64,000 bases of DNA from Orobanche coerulescens. Its lineage: Eukaryota > Streptophyta > Magnoliopsida > Lamiales > Orobanchaceae. The position numbers and the translations under genes are program-made. The stretch is taken from the NCBI GenBank assembly GCA_033398695.1, contig CM065809.1, positions 173,528,501 to 173,592,500 on the forward strand. The letters run 5' to 3'. Below the pieces are notes generated by a model, which was given only the letters and a program-made list of their open reading frames with translations, was not told where the DNA came from and made no database searches. Each line of letters opens with the position of its first letter. Positions within the stretch are counted from its first letter, which is position 1. This document shows positions 1 to 12,171 of this stretch, in pieces.

Positions 1-383
1 TAGCGTTGGCTGACAGTTCTTCTGTATTATAACTGGATTTTGTGATTTTTTAGCAACCCGGGTTCTTCTATTTGAACTGATCGGTAGTTACAATTATCAC
101 TGCAGTTTGAGAACTACTCGAAATCGATAGACAACTTGCTGGCAGGGAGTGGAGCGGACCGATAAGTTGGTTGTGAAACTAGCTGAAGTTATGCATCATG
201 AATATGCACACGTGAATCTTTTTTATTGGGCGTTATAACTTAAATAGTACCTTAAATAGATCATAATTTTTTCGAAAGCCCGTTAAGATATGTTATACCA
301 ATCACATGACTATAGCAATTATCTCAATGTATCGTCGTGTCATGATATTTTTGGAATTTTATCTCAGTTTCCTTCATATGAAG
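1..383. other. Intergenic sequence, no feature seen
   Basis: Mixed-composition plant spacer up to the first LINE scar. I see no ORF of interest, no RNA gene and no terminal repeats. Confidence 0.6.
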
Positions 384-399
384 TTTGTCAGGAAGGGTA
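384..399. repeat. Target-site duplication, 3' side of LINE-1
   Basis: TTTGTCAGGAAGGGTA. It matches 1927-1942 (TTTGCCAGGAAGGGTA) at 15 of 16 positions and directly abuts the LINE 3' end, as expected for target-primed reverse transcription. Confidence 0.8.
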
Positions 400-1926
400 C
401 AACATCTAAGCCTTAGTCCCAAAATGATTTGGGATCGGCTAACATGAATCAAATTTTGAAATCGTCAATGATGGTTACATAAATAACATAAAAGGAAAAA
501 AAAGAGGGAAAAAAATAGAGAAAGAAGCAAAAAAAAGGAATCAGATTGCATCCACCATTCGTATTCTTTCCCGCCACAATTGCCTCTCCATTGCCATATT
601 TTCTCCAATTTCAAGAAATCGCATATCATTTTCAATTATCTTTATCCAAGTTTTCTTGGGTTTTCCTCTATCTTTCACAATATTACTTGTTCTCTAACTT
701 TCTAGCCTCCTTACTGGACATCAACAAGTTTTCTCACATGACCAAACCATCGTAATCGATTCTCCATCATATTGTCTTCTATAGACGTAATTCTTACCTT
801 CTCTCTAATCACTTCATTTCTGAGCCGATCCTTTTTTGTATGACTACACATCCATCGTAGCATACGTATCTCCGCCACATTCATCTTTTGAACGTGACAT
901 TGTTTTACAGCCTAACAATCGGTGCTATATAACAATGCAGATCTAATTGCTGTGTGGTAAAATTTATCCTTTAATTTATGAGGCATGTTAGGATCACATA
1001 AAACCCATGTGGCATTCTTCCACTTCAACCACCCTGCTTTTATTCTATGAGTTACATTGTCATCTAGCTCTACATCCTTTTGGATAATAGATCCAAGATA
1101 CTGAAAGAAAGTGGATTCATGAATAATTTTCCCATCAAGTGTGATCATCTCTGCCTCTCTATCACTGTTTTCGCTAAATCTACACTCCATATATTCAGTC
1201 TTACTTCTGCTCATAAAGCCTCGAGCTTCCAAAGTTCCAATTTCTGTTGCACTCCAACCTTCGTTTCATCAATCAACACAATATCATCTGCGGACATCAT
1301 ACACTACGGAACGTCATTTTGAATTTCTCTTGTCAATTCATCCATGACTATGGCAAAGAGAAAAGGACTAAGAGCAGTTCTTTGATGCACCCCAATCGTA
1401 ATAGGGAATTCTTCTGTCCTCCCAACATTAGTACGTCTTGCACTAGCTCCCTCATACATGTCCTTTATAATGTTAATATATTCTGCGATACACCCTTCTT
1501 TACTAAGGCACATCAAAGTACTTCTCTTGGTATTTTATCATATGCCTTCTCTAAATTAATAAAAACCATACGTAGATCTTTCTTTTTATCTCGATAATGT
1601 TCCATCAATTGCCGGATAAGATAAATTGCTTCCATGGTCGATTTTTCAGGCATAAATCCAAATTGATTTTCTGTTATCTTCACATATTTGTTGATCCTTT
1701 TCAACCACTCGTTCCCACAACTTCATGGTATGACTCATTAATTTAATTCTGCGATAATTAGAACAATCTTTAACATTACCTTTGTTCTTATACAAAGGGA
1801 CGAGAATATTTTTTCTCTAGGCTCATGGCATCTTATTGCTTCTCCAAATCTTATTGAAAAGCATAGTTATCCGTTCGATCTCTCTCTCTCCCAAACACCT
1901 TCAAACTTCAATAGGTATACATCTGG
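400..1926 (-). mobile_element. 5'-truncated L1-type LINE (LINE-1)
   Basis: A non-LTR retrotransposon lying on the minus strand. The 3' end at 400-420 is the common plant LINE tail (reverse complement reads GACTAAGGCTTAGATGTTGT), and the upstream part encodes the C-terminal half of a reverse transcriptase. The 5' end is cut off at 1926 inside the RT coding region, the usual result of incomplete reverse transcription. Near-identical 16-bp direct repeats bracket the copy, so both boundaries are firm. At about 1.53 kb it is only a fragment of a full element of 5-7 kb. Confidence 0.85.
540..1704 (-). pseudogene. LINE reverse transcriptase C-terminal part, frameshifted
   Basis: Three consecutive blocks in different frames carry RT signatures. 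Block 1513-1704 has ENQFGFMPEKSTMEAI and NLEKAYDKIPREVL, the palm region with the first catalytic Asp context. Block 1304-1516 has VHQRTALSPFLFAIVMDEL (the QG.ALSP.LF motif). Block 912-1232 has EYMECRF and FQYLGS. Downstream, 760-905 reads on the minus strand as HVQKMNVAEIRMLRWMC and ENRLRWFGHV, and 550-660 as KKTWIKIIENDM. The FADD box lies in decayed sequence between blocks. Several frameshifts and stops separate the blocks, so no functional protein is possible. Confidence 0.85.
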
Positions 1927-1942
1927 TTTGCCAGGAAGGGTA
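1927..1942. repeat. Target-site duplication, 5' side of LINE-1
   Basis: TTTGCCAGGAAGGGTA, partner of 384-399, immediately outside the truncated 5' end. Confidence 0.8.
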
Positions 1943-2440
1943 TCCAGTATAAAATATTGCCATTTTTTTTTTATTGATTTCACACATTTAATTGAAACTA
2001 TATTTTCATGCACCCGAACCCATTATAGTGAGATTAAGGTTCAATTGATGATATTGATCAAAGTTGTGAAAATGAAACACACTCCACATATTCACTTTAA
2101 TTGCAATATTTCACTATTTTGCATTATTATATACGAACTTTATACCGTAATTAATATAAAAATAACTGTTAGCATAAGATGTTGCTGGATTTGTTGCGAT
2201 CTATATTTTTAAAATATTACTTTTTTTCATATTTTTTTATTAACACGAAATCGCAGATATTAATGATTAAATTTATATTATCGATGTTGCATCTATGAGT
2301 GAAGGAGGTGGCTATAAATTAGAGATATAGACCAAATACGTTACTATAATCGGGTTCAGAATCTTTTTTGGTATTTCTTGGATGTTGATCGCCCTAGGCA
2401 AGTTATATAGTCGAGGATGTGTCTGTGATTTGAGATATTA
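1943..2440. other. AT-rich spacer, no gene
   Basis: Homopolymer-rich spacer. The small open frame at 1928-2212 has no recognisable domain and its composition matches the surrounding noncoding DNA. Confidence 0.5.
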
Positions 2441-3330
2441 AGAGCTTGTTTGGATGAGTTTTTTTAGCAGCTTTTGGCTTTTACTTTTGAAAAAAAAGAA
2501 TGTTTTTTAGAAGCAATTTTGAGTTGCTTTTAGAAAGAGCAGAAGCAGGATTATTTTAATTATAAAAATTTTCTTAATTTATTATTGGTCTAATCTGCAA
2601 AATCTATTCACGATGGGAACGAAGATATTGTAAATAGTTTTCTAATTGCTTTAATGATTTTATATTATCTAGAGTACAGAGCGACATATTACATATTTTT
2701 TAAGTAGAGATTTTAAAGTTACATGACATTTCTTTATTTTATCAACATAATCTATATCTGTCGACAACAAAAAATGAAAGATTATAATTTTTAATATGCC
2801 TATATTAGATATTAGAGCTATTTATCACAAAAAGCAAAAGATTATATTTTTAGTATATGTACATGTTAAAAATTATGATTATATATCAAATAAATTAGAT
2901 GTTTATGTGTGTAAATATATGTATATATTTAACATTAGGGGTAATATAAAAAAATAAAGGATTATATTCTTTAATGTACACTTATTGAAAAACATATACC
3001 TTTTAATTTTTTTTATATATACTCATAATTTTTAATGTATACCTACTAAGTGTATATATTAAAAATTAGGGAAATATATAAAGATTAAAAGATTATATTT
3101 TTTTTTATTATATGCATAAATAAATATCAAAGAGTACGGAATGTCATGTTCTTTTTGGTAATTCTAATATATCAAATGCATTTTTGACTTTGATGTCCCA
3201 AACACATTTTTATTAAAAGCTATTTTTTTAAAAGTCCATCCAAATACAAAATAAAATTACTTCTGCTTTTGACTTTTGCTTTTAGATTTAATTTCTGCTT
3301 TTGCAAGGAGTCCATCCAAAACGAGTTCTA
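2441..3330. mobile_element. MITE-like nonautonomous DNA element
   Basis: About 0.9 kb of AT-rich sequence with imperfect terminal inverted repeats. The left end starts AGAGCTTGTTTGGATGAG; the reverse complement of the right end starts AGAACTCGTTTTGGATGG. Subterminal tracts of 'gcttttggcttttac' and 'cttctgcttttgacttttg' are also inverted. There is no coding capacity. The same style of ends recurs at 44123-45115. No clean TSD was found, so the superfamily (Mutator or hAT) is open. Confidence 0.55.
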
Positions 3331-5040
3331 ACTTATTTTTTGTCCATGATTTTTCTTTATCCTCTTGACGGTGTAATCCACCTTGAACCTTCTCTTTTCA
3401 GGAATAGTGTCTATTAATTCACACATGAGGCACTACGTTTCGTGCACGAATTTTATTTCTCGATAAAAAATTGAACTTTTGTTTATATTTAAAACTCAAC
3501 TTTTTTGTATATGTTATTATAATTAACAAAAAACTTTGGTAAAAGTATATCTTTTTCTTTTATTCATTATGCATTGTAAATACAAAAGATTATAATATTG
3601 GTTTTCACTAAAATATTTTTGTGGGTTATTAGTAAAAATAAAAATATAAAGTAATACTAATAAACTACATTTTCTTTCAAGGCCAAAAATTAAAGCCCAT
3701 AAAATGGTAAAACGCAGTCTTATTAAACCATCAATATTGGCGTGAATAATGCGCGTGTGTTGGCAATTTTTATCTAAATGTTTATCATGATTTGTATTCA
3801 TCTTTGTTTGTAAAAACCTTCTTGTAATATATGAAATTCTCTTGTCTAATTATTTTCTTTTGTTGTTGATATGCAACACTCCCGTAAAAATATCCATTAA
3901 TATCAATAAGAGATCAATATTTAAAATCTTGTTGAGTGCTATAAGTTTACTTGACATAAAATTTTAGATTCCTAGTGACAGACAAATATTTAAGACATAT
4001 GAGTAACTAGAACTCTATAAAATGATTATTAGTTATTCACAAAAATGTAACTAAGAGATTGACCAAAAATCTAAATTTATCTAATCTTTGGTATATTAAA
4101 TAAGCTTAGTGAGAAACCACCCATCATGGCACTTCAATAAAAAAAAAAAAATTACTTATAGTCATGCAAAAATAACAGACCATAAGTATAACAATCCGAA
4201 AATTTTTCAAACTCTTTATATGCGACTCACAAAAGTAATAAGCCAAGTGGCATAATAATATTATCACAAACTTCAATGATACAATGTAGACGACCATACA
4301 TCTAGATAATGTAGTTATCATGGTCTTCTTGCCTGTCATCTTGTAGCTTATTTGACGAACGATTTCTCTTCGTAATTTACCAAGCAACCATGTTCAAGTG
4401 GTAAGAGGTCTTCTTTTGTTTTCGTTTGGATTAATATTGTTTGATATGCAAAGTAAACTATTTATAAACACAATATGTAGTATGTAACCTTCCATAAGGA
4501 TATGAACGGTCTATTTAATTACTTGCAAAATGAAGCTATTTATGAAAGAGAGTTAATAGATGGGTCCAAAGAATTTTGCCACCGTTTGAGTTTTGTTTGG
4601 GTTTAGTATAAATAATAATAAAGCTTTAATGAAGGTGTTTGTAAAAATTCAGAAAATTAACTTATTGCTATAGTTATGGCAAATGTTATTACAAAATTCA
4701 TAAAGATTTAAACCATGAATACTCAACTTAATTCAATTAATTGGACAATAGAATGAGATGAAGCCAAAAAGATTTGTAACGATTTTTATAAAAATGAAGT
4801 GATGGACATTCAAGTTCATTCAAATAAAGGAATTTAAGTCGTAAAGATTTAACATGAAACTTAATTTTTAAATAAATGATAGCTAATTGAAGTATAGGAT
4901 TTTAAGTCATCAAATACTTAACATTTAAGACATGGACTCAATATTTAGATACAATAGATAATTACACCAACGTCAAATAAATATGAAAAACACTCATGTT
5001 TATTAATGGGGCTAATTTAGTAAAAAAAAAAAATATCAAA
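3331..5040. other. AT-rich spacer, no gene
   Basis: Low-GC spacer. The open frames at 3523-3801 (-) and 4124-4387 (-) show no domain, no upstream signals and AT-driven residue composition (many I, F, K, Y). I treat them as chance ORFs. Confidence 0.5.
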
Positions 5041-5290
5041 ATGCCAAAAATAAGGAATTTCTCATACCGAAGAATTATTAAACATACTGAAAATTTGGGG
5101 ATACTTCGATATATATATATATTGGTATATCATTTTTTTCGGTATTTTAGTTGTTCGGTATTTCAATATATATCAGTATATTAAATTACTATCTAGATTT
5201 TGGTATTTTAGTAAGTACTAATACCAACATAAAATTTTGTATGTGGAAATTTTAGTACGATATCAATATGGCCCGAAAACAATGCCAAAA
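5041..5290. repeat. Decayed CGGTAT-type repeat
   Basis: Repeated near-palindromic phrases such as ttcggtattttag, ttcggtatttcaat and ttttggtatttta resemble the better preserved hAT MITE at 44485-44953 (cggtataccgaaatac phrases). It is too diverged to set boundaries. Confidence 0.35.
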
Positions 5291-5302
5291 TTTATTGTTT
5301 TG

Positions 5303-5484
5303 TGTTAAAGTAAATACACAGTGTGTGCCTTAGTCTACGGGCTATTGAGTTTCTCCCAACTAGTATAGAGCTGGCGCATTAGAATATTCCAGAATATGTA
5401 ATCTCTCCCTATTTAAAAGGACCCTATCAATGAGAATGTATACATCTTCTGCCCTAATTTCTTGCCTTGCGTGCTTTCTCTACA
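5303..5484 (+). repeat. Copia-1 5' LTR
   Basis: Begins TGTTAAAGTAAATACAC and ends about TCTCTACA. It matches 12172-12350 over its length with scattered substitutions. CCCTATTTAAAAGG near 5407-5421 is the likely TATA element. Confidence 0.85.
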
Positions 5485-6414
5485 ACACGTTATCAGCACG
5501 TAGTCTACCACTGAGACCAAAAAAAAATCCGTCCGAAAATTCAAAAAAAAAAAGGGGAAAACCCTAGCGTGATCCGTCGTCGCCCCGTCGCGGCCTTTGC
5601 AAACCTAACAATGATCTGCCGCGTCGCCCCAGCGCGGCCTGCAAACCTAGCAGCCGATCGCCGCCCGCCGAACCCCGCCGCGCGGCGCTGCAAAACCTAT
5701 GACTACTGCCGTCGCCGCTCCTGCTCGTTTTCTCTCCCCCGCGCGACCAGCCGTCGCCGCTCGCCCTGCTCGTCGCGCAGAACCCCCGCGCTACGGGCCA
5801 GGCCAGCGCCCCTCTCACGGACGACCGCGCGCCCCTCTCACCGGACTGTCAGCCTGTCTTCCGAGTACAAAGCAGCGTACTCGCCGTCTTCACCGGGCCG
5901 CGACCGTCACTATCTTCACCGAGTACAAATAGCGTGCAGCGTTTGAGCGGTTCCGATTTCAGAACCACGCATCGCCACGGCACAAAGGTCGGATTCCCGG
6001 CCACTTTGCCACCCCGCTCCCGTCCCATTCGCACCTTTCTCTTTTCCACCCCAACCCGGTTCGATTGCGATCACAGTCCAGTTCGGTATCGTCCCGGATC
6101 CGATTCATCATGATGCGACCGACTTTTTTTCCAGTACCCGCTCATTTTTTAGCCCAACTCGTGAAGTAAGGTACACGAACTCGGCTCTACTATTTGCTTC
6201 GTGTACAAACTTGTATGCTATATGTGATTCAATATCATAATATGATTATTAATTAATTATGTCTAATTAAATCAAATAAATTAATTAGCCACTTGAATTA
6301 AATTATTTAATTCATGATCTTAGATTATTAATTAATCATAATTGCGCCATAAAATATCTATTTGGCTGCATAATATGTATATAATTATATAATGTAGGAA
6401 TTATATGTTTATAT

Positions 6415-6451
<37 letters not shown>

Positions 6452-6673
6452 ATATGCATGCATATTTAGATATGACATGCAATTAGGCTACATACCTAGC
6501 ATATTTAGATGACTACCACTCATAATACTATGATAACGAAATTTCATGTGTATCACATCGAAATCATGACCATACATCTTGGTTCTAAAATAAAATAATC
6601 CCAATTATTGAATAATTTATCATGGACGAACTCATGATTATGTGAAACTTATTCATTTGCTCTTCTTGTATAG
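5485..6673 (+). other. Copia-1 5' leader with GC-rich block
   Basis: A leader of about 1.2 kb separates LTR and gag. 5565-6110 is strongly GC- and CpG-rich, with two loose copies of a unit containing CGCGGCCT..GCAAACCTA; 6200-6660 is AT-rich with an (AT)n run at 6410-6452. Open frames on both strands of the GC block (5564-5946) look like products of base composition. There is no recognisable captured gene. Confidence 0.6.
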
Positions 6674-7728
6674 ATGACTGATCCGACTCGTCCGGAATTC
6701 GACATCCTGGACTCAGAAGGACTCGAGTACCATCGATGGGTATCCAACGTCGAGACCACTTTTGTCGCTAAGGACTATAGCGCAACGCTCCTTGATCTTA
6801 CGGCGAACGTACCGTCTGATAAGGTGAAAGCGAGTGCGCTAATGTTCCTTAGGCGACACATCGACCCTAGCCTAAGGTGGGAGTATCTTCAGTTGAAATC
6901 CCCTAAAGAACTGTGGGATGCCCTTAAGGGCCGTTTCGGGAATATACACAATACCTTACTTCCCGAGTTGACCGTACAATGGAACGAAATTCGCTTACTT
7001 GATTACATACGAGTCAACGATTTCAACAAAGATATGCTCCACCTCAAGGCACGTCTCAACTTCTGTGGAAAGGAAATCACAGAGGACGACATGATCCAGA
7101 AAACGCTTTCCCGTTTCCTACTTCAGCATTGATACTAGCGAACCAGTATCGATTGGAGTACAATAACAAGCGTATTACCACATTCAGTAAGCTAATCAAC
7201 CTCATTCAGGTGGCTGAAAAGCATAATGAGGTGTTGGTGAACAATAATGCCAGGTCAGCCGGGACAAAGCAAATTCCTGAGGCTAATTTTGGCAAAATGA
7301 AATGTGGAAGGCATCCCGACGAACAGGGTACTGGACGCGCTAATCCTAAACCACATGGAACGAAACCGCATGGTGGTAAGGGACGTGGCGGTCGAAGGCG
7401 TGGTCAAGGTCGTGGAGGCTCTTCCAGCGGAGAAAGGAAAGATAATGCTCCCGGTCATGGAACCAAGCAGCAAGCACCTCCTAAGACTCATGACCCCACA
7501 GAACGAGTACATGACGCCCTATGCTTTCACTGTGGAATGACTGGCCATTGGTTCGGAAATTGCCACGCAAGCAAGCACGTCGCAGCTGCATACAAGAAAT
7601 ATAAAGAGACCAAAGCAGAGGCTCAATATATGGAGGAAAATGATTACGACATTCCACCCAATGTCAATTTCACAGTCACTGATAACACATACGAGTCGGA
7701 ATCATTAGATGCCCCACTCTATGAGTAA
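6674..7728 (+). pseudogene. Copia-1 gag (capsid/nucleocapsid), one frameshift
   Basis: The first segment, 6674-7132, has the UBN2-type gag fold signature (RWVSNVETTFV, LKSPKELWDALKGRFG). Around 7110-7130 the frame changes and the protein continues to 7728 through a basic glycine/arginine-rich stretch and a CCHC zinc knuckle (CFHCGMTGHWFGNCH, about 7531-7575) that would bind genomic RNA in the particle. The product forms virus-like particles in the cytoplasm in intact relatives. The start at 6674 follows the AT-rich leader and is the first ATG in frame. The frameshift near 7115 prevents full-length Gag. Confidence 0.85.
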
Positions 7729-7930
7729 TTTATGTTTCAGTTGACAATTTTCGTATTTTGGCTGTTTTGCCCTAAACGATTCTATTCAATAATAGTGTGG
7801 TGCATTTTGATTTTTGAACAAGATATTATTGTTGCTTACGTTATACATGTGATTGGCTTTATTCTACGTCTTGAATATTGCTCCTTATGCTTGAGTCTGT
7901 AAGTTCATAGTTTTTCCACTTTACGTAGGA
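7729..7930 (+). other. gag-pol spacer, intron-like
   Basis: About 200 bp, AT-rich, between the gag stop and the first in-frame Met of pol. The right edge (TTTTTCCACTTTACGTAG, then G) resembles a plant 3' splice site and the left edge contains GTAATT. The exact junctions I tried do not give a clean phase, so this is only a candidate intron. Confidence 0.3.
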
Positions 7931-10900
7931 ATGAATCGTGGGGAACTTGAATGTTTGGTAGATAGTGGGATGACCCATACTATCCTCAGAAATAGGTTAT
8001 TATTCATCGAACTAATAGCCTATCGCACATCGGTGACCACGATGATTGGATCATCTCAGCTCATTCAAGGACGCGGCACTGCCCGGTTCTTGATGCCTAA
8101 CGGCACAGCTTTTACCGTCACCGACGCTCTTTATGCACCAAGAGCAACCCGAAAATTACTAAGCTTCAAGGATATACGTACCAACGTTTTTCACATTGAA
8201 ACACATTGTGAGAATGGGATAGAATTTCTCTATATCACCTCTAACGAATGCGGACGAAAACGCATCTTAGAGAAACTTACGAGTCAATCGAGTGGACTTT
8301 ACTTTACTACGATTAGGGTTGTTGAATCTTATGCAATTACCCAAAATGAACTTTGGGATGCTGACTCGTATAGGCTTTGGCACGATAGATTAGGACATCT
8401 GAGGCGTGACATGATGATTCGCATACTTAAGAATACGCACGGACATCATTTCTTTCGCACAAAAAGTAGAAAAGGACAACAACCCAACATAACGAACTTT
8501 GTCGGTGTTCCCCACAACACGTCGTCCGAAGTACCGGAGACATCATCCCATTCTACAAACTTGACTTTCTCAAATGCACATCGTCATTTCTGCAAAGCCT
8601 GCTCTTTAGCCAAAGTAGGAGCGAGACCTTCCTACGCTAAAGATGCAACTGAGAACATTCCATTCTTACATAGGATTCAAGGTGATATTTGTGGACCTAT
8701 TCAACCAGAATGCGGACCATTCAGATATTTTATGGTTCTGGTTGACGCTTTGACACGATGGTCACATGTCGCCCTATTGTCCACCCGAAATGCTGCTTTT
8801 TCAAAACTTCTCGTACAGATTATCCGTCTAAGGGCTCACCACCCTGACCACCCTATTCGGTCAATAAGATCGGATAATGCTGGAGAGTTTACATCTAAAG
8901 TATTTGATGAATACTGCATGTCAATCGGGATCGACGTAGAGCATCCCGTCCCCCACGTGCATACACAAAATGGTTCTCGCAGAGGCAACCATCAAACGAA
9001 TTCAGATGGTGGCCCGGGCATTGGTTATGCGCACCAATTTACCTGTTTCTGCCTGGGATATGTAGTCTTGCATGCAACTTTACTTATTCGTTTCCGACCC
9101 ACAGCTAACCAACCATTTTCTGCATACCAATTGGTAACTGGATATGAGCCAGACATTTCACATTTGCGAATATTTGGTTGTGCAGCTTATGTGCCAATTG
9201 CGCCCCCACAACGCAATAAAATGGGTCCGCGGAGACATTTAGGTATTTATGTTGGATACGAATCACCAACAATTATCCGCTACTTAGAAACTTCGACAGG
9301 CAATCTATTTACCGCTCGATTTGCGGATTGTCACTTCGATGAGACAACCTTCCCGTCATTAGGGAGAGGGGAGAAGACGAACTTTCTCTAGGAACGACAG
9401 GAATTGTTGTGGTCGGCTCCCACTCTGTCTCATTTTGATCCCCGAACTTCGCTACGTGATAGTGAAGTGAAAAGAATTCTCGATCTTCAGAACGTAGCAA
9501 ATTCGATGCCTGATGCGTTTACTGATATTGCGAAAGTGACAAGATCACACATACCTGTTGCAAACGTGCCTGCAAGGTTAGAAGTCCCCAGGAAGGGGCA
9601 TAATACCGACGAACTGAGTGCTGCTGTCGCACCTGGTGGCGGTGCGGCTGAGGTCGTGGCTCCCCAAAGGAAGCGGGGAAGACCACTTGGTTCGATTGAC
9701 ACCCGCCCAAGGAAGAAACGGGCCAGTGAGGCACATAATAATCCCCTAAACATCAATACTGGGAATCCTTCCCACGAGATTATCTCTGACTATAGCTATG
9801 TCCATGAATCATTTCCGGGGGATGCCCCGAGGTCTGATTCGAGCTCAGAGAACAAAGAAATCTCCCTGTACGAGAGTGTGTGCGATGTAGTTGATAGGTC
9901 GACAACTCGCATTGATGATGCGTTCGCTTACGCTGTCGCCCATGACATCATGGAGCATGACGATATCGAATCACACTCCGTGGCCGAATGCCAACGCAGA
10001 GCAGATTGGCCCAAATAGAAAGAAGCAATCCAGGAAGAACTTGATTCTATGACAAAACACCAGGTATTTGGCCCGGTAGTGCTAACCCCACCAAGTGTAA
10101 AGCCTGTTGGACATAAATGGGTTTTTGTCAGAAAGCGAAATGAGAAGAAAGAGGTCCTTCGGTACAAGGCACGACTTGTCGCCCAAGGCTTCTCACAATG
10201 CCCTGGAATTGACTATGAGGAGACGTATTCTCCCGTAATGGACGTGATAACATTCCGTTACTTAATTAGCTTAGTAGTTTCCGAAGGATTGGAAATGAAG
10301 CTAATGGATATGGTCACTGCGTATCTATACGGGGATCTTAATAGAGAGATATACATGAAAGTGTCTGATGGAATTTCACTACCCAAGTCAAGTGACTCTA
10401 GGCCACGGAGTGCGTATTCAGTCTGATTGAAATGCTCACTTTACGGATTAAAACAATCCGGGCGGATGTGGTATACCCGCCTAAGTGACTACTTGATTAG
10501 AAGGGGATATAAGAACGACGAACTGTGTCCCTGCATGTTTATCAAGAAAACAAGTTCCGGATTAGCGATTGTAGCTGTATATGTTAACGATATGAACATA
10601 ATCGGCACCCTTGACGAAATAAGGGAAACTGCCAGCTATCTAAAATCCGAATTTGAGATGAAAGATCTCGGGAAAACTCGGTTTTGTCTAGGTATTGAGC
10701 TAGAACACCGAGCTTGTGGAATCCTCATCCACCAGTCTGCCTATGTCCAAAAGATACTCAGGCGTTTCAATATGGACAAGGCACACCCGGTTAACACCCC
10801 ATGATCGGTCGCAGTCTGGATTTGGAAAAAGATCCATTTCGTCCGAAGCAATGTGACGAAGAGCCTTTGGGAGCCGAAATTCCCTACTTAAGTGCAATAG

Positions 10901-11652
10901 GCGCATTATTGTACTTAGCTCAGTGTACTCGACCTGATATTGCTTTCTCAGTGAACTTGTTGGCAAGATATAGTTCTGAGCCCATGCAAAGTCATTGGAC
11001 TGGTATAAAGAACATCTTTCGATACCTGAAAGGAACCATTGACTTGGGACTTTTCTTCCCGTACAAGGCTAACGAACCTGCCAATGATTGTGCAATCACT
11101 AAAGCAAGTGTGAATGCCAATATTACTACCCCGACGAATGTGTTGGTAGGTTTTGCTGATGCTGGATATCTTTTAGACCCTTATAAAGGCCGATCCCAAA
11201 CTGGTTACGTATTCACAGTTGGAGATACCGCTATATCTTGGAGATCAACTAAGCAAACCCTTGTTGCTACCTCCTCGAATCACGCTGAGATTATCGCTCT
11301 ACACGAGGCAGTACGTGAGTGTATATGGTTGAGAGCCATCATCACATATATTCGAGGTAACAATGGACTAAGTAATGTCACTGATGCACCCACATGCATA
11401 TACGAAGATAATGCCGCTTGCATCAAACAGATGAAGCTTGGGTATATCAAGGGGGATAATACGAAGCATATCTCTACAAAGTTTTTCTATAATCAGCAAC
11501 AACAGGCCCTCCTCAATATCCAAGTTAAGCAAATGAAGTCTGGGGAGAATGCGGCTGATTTATTCACTAAATCACTACCCAAGGCCGTGTTCGAAAAACA
11601 TGTGAGAAATATCGGAATGCGTAGGATTTCCGAACTCCCGAGATCGAAGTAA
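7931..11652 (+). pseudogene. Copia-1 pol (PR-IN-RT-RNase H), multiply broken
   Basis: Segment 7931-9391 holds protease (CLVDSGMTH, catalytic Asp codon near 7961), the pre-integrase zinc region ([11 protein letters not shown] then CKAC) and integrase with the first two catalytic Asp residues (QGDICGPI; IRSDNAGEF). Segments 9404-10426 and 10427-10804 hold the RT (ARLVAQGF, SLYGLKQ), and 10801-11652 holds RNase H (GFADAGYL, SNHAEIIAL, YEDNAAC). Lesions: +1 near 8974 and -1 near 9055 in integrase, TAG at 10016-10018, TGA at 10424-10426, -1 near 10800. The catalytic YVDD of RT is YVND (10580-10591). A basic hinge (KRGRPLGS) lies before RT. No active enzyme can be made. Confidence 0.9.
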
Positions 11653-12171
11653 GGATCGGATGGGAGGGTGAGGTATAACGAATTTTACCCATCAATGTTG
11701 TACTCTTTTCTTTGATCAACGTTTATTTTTCCCCACTGGTTTTTTGTTACTTGGCAAAGTTTTTAACGAGTCAACATCACTTACACTATTTTTCATATCC
11801 CTTGATTGACGAACTAATTAGGGGGGATGTAGACTTGAGGGGGAGTCTTACATCCACGTCGTAAGTTACACTCTTTTCCTTAACCAAGGATTCTTTTTTT
11901 TTTCACTGGGCTTTTATCACTTGGAAAGATTTTTAACGAGGTAACTAGACGTTTAGCTCATTGATCGACGAACTGATCACGTTCTTGAGCACACATTGAT
12001 CGACAAAATGATCAATAGATGTTTTGGCTTAACGAAATTAGCGTAACCTATATGTCTGGATGTTGTACTCTTTTTACCTACGATCAAGGCATTTTTCCCA
12101 CGTGCTTTTTGCTTGACGAGGTTTTTAACGAGACAACTTGACATGCATTGGAGACTCGGCACAAGGGGGAG
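11653..12171 (+). repeat. Copia-1 3' UTR repeats and polypurine tract
   Basis: Three degenerate units, each with a TTGTACTCTTTTC-like start and a TTTTTAACGAG end (about 11697-11774, 11866-11942 and 12061-12134). This arrangement is common downstream of RNase H in plant copia elements. The polypurine tract AAGGGGGAG sits directly before the 3' LTR and would prime plus-strand synthesis. Confidence 0.75.

Noticed and set aside
5564..5946. Overlapping ORFs on both strands in the GC-rich block of the Copia-1 leader
   Set aside because: Open in several frames because of high GC; low-complexity Arg/Ala/Pro composition, no domain.
6410..6452. (AT)n tracts here, at 14082-14113 and at 47803-47831
   Set aside because: Ordinary microsatellites with no sign of function.
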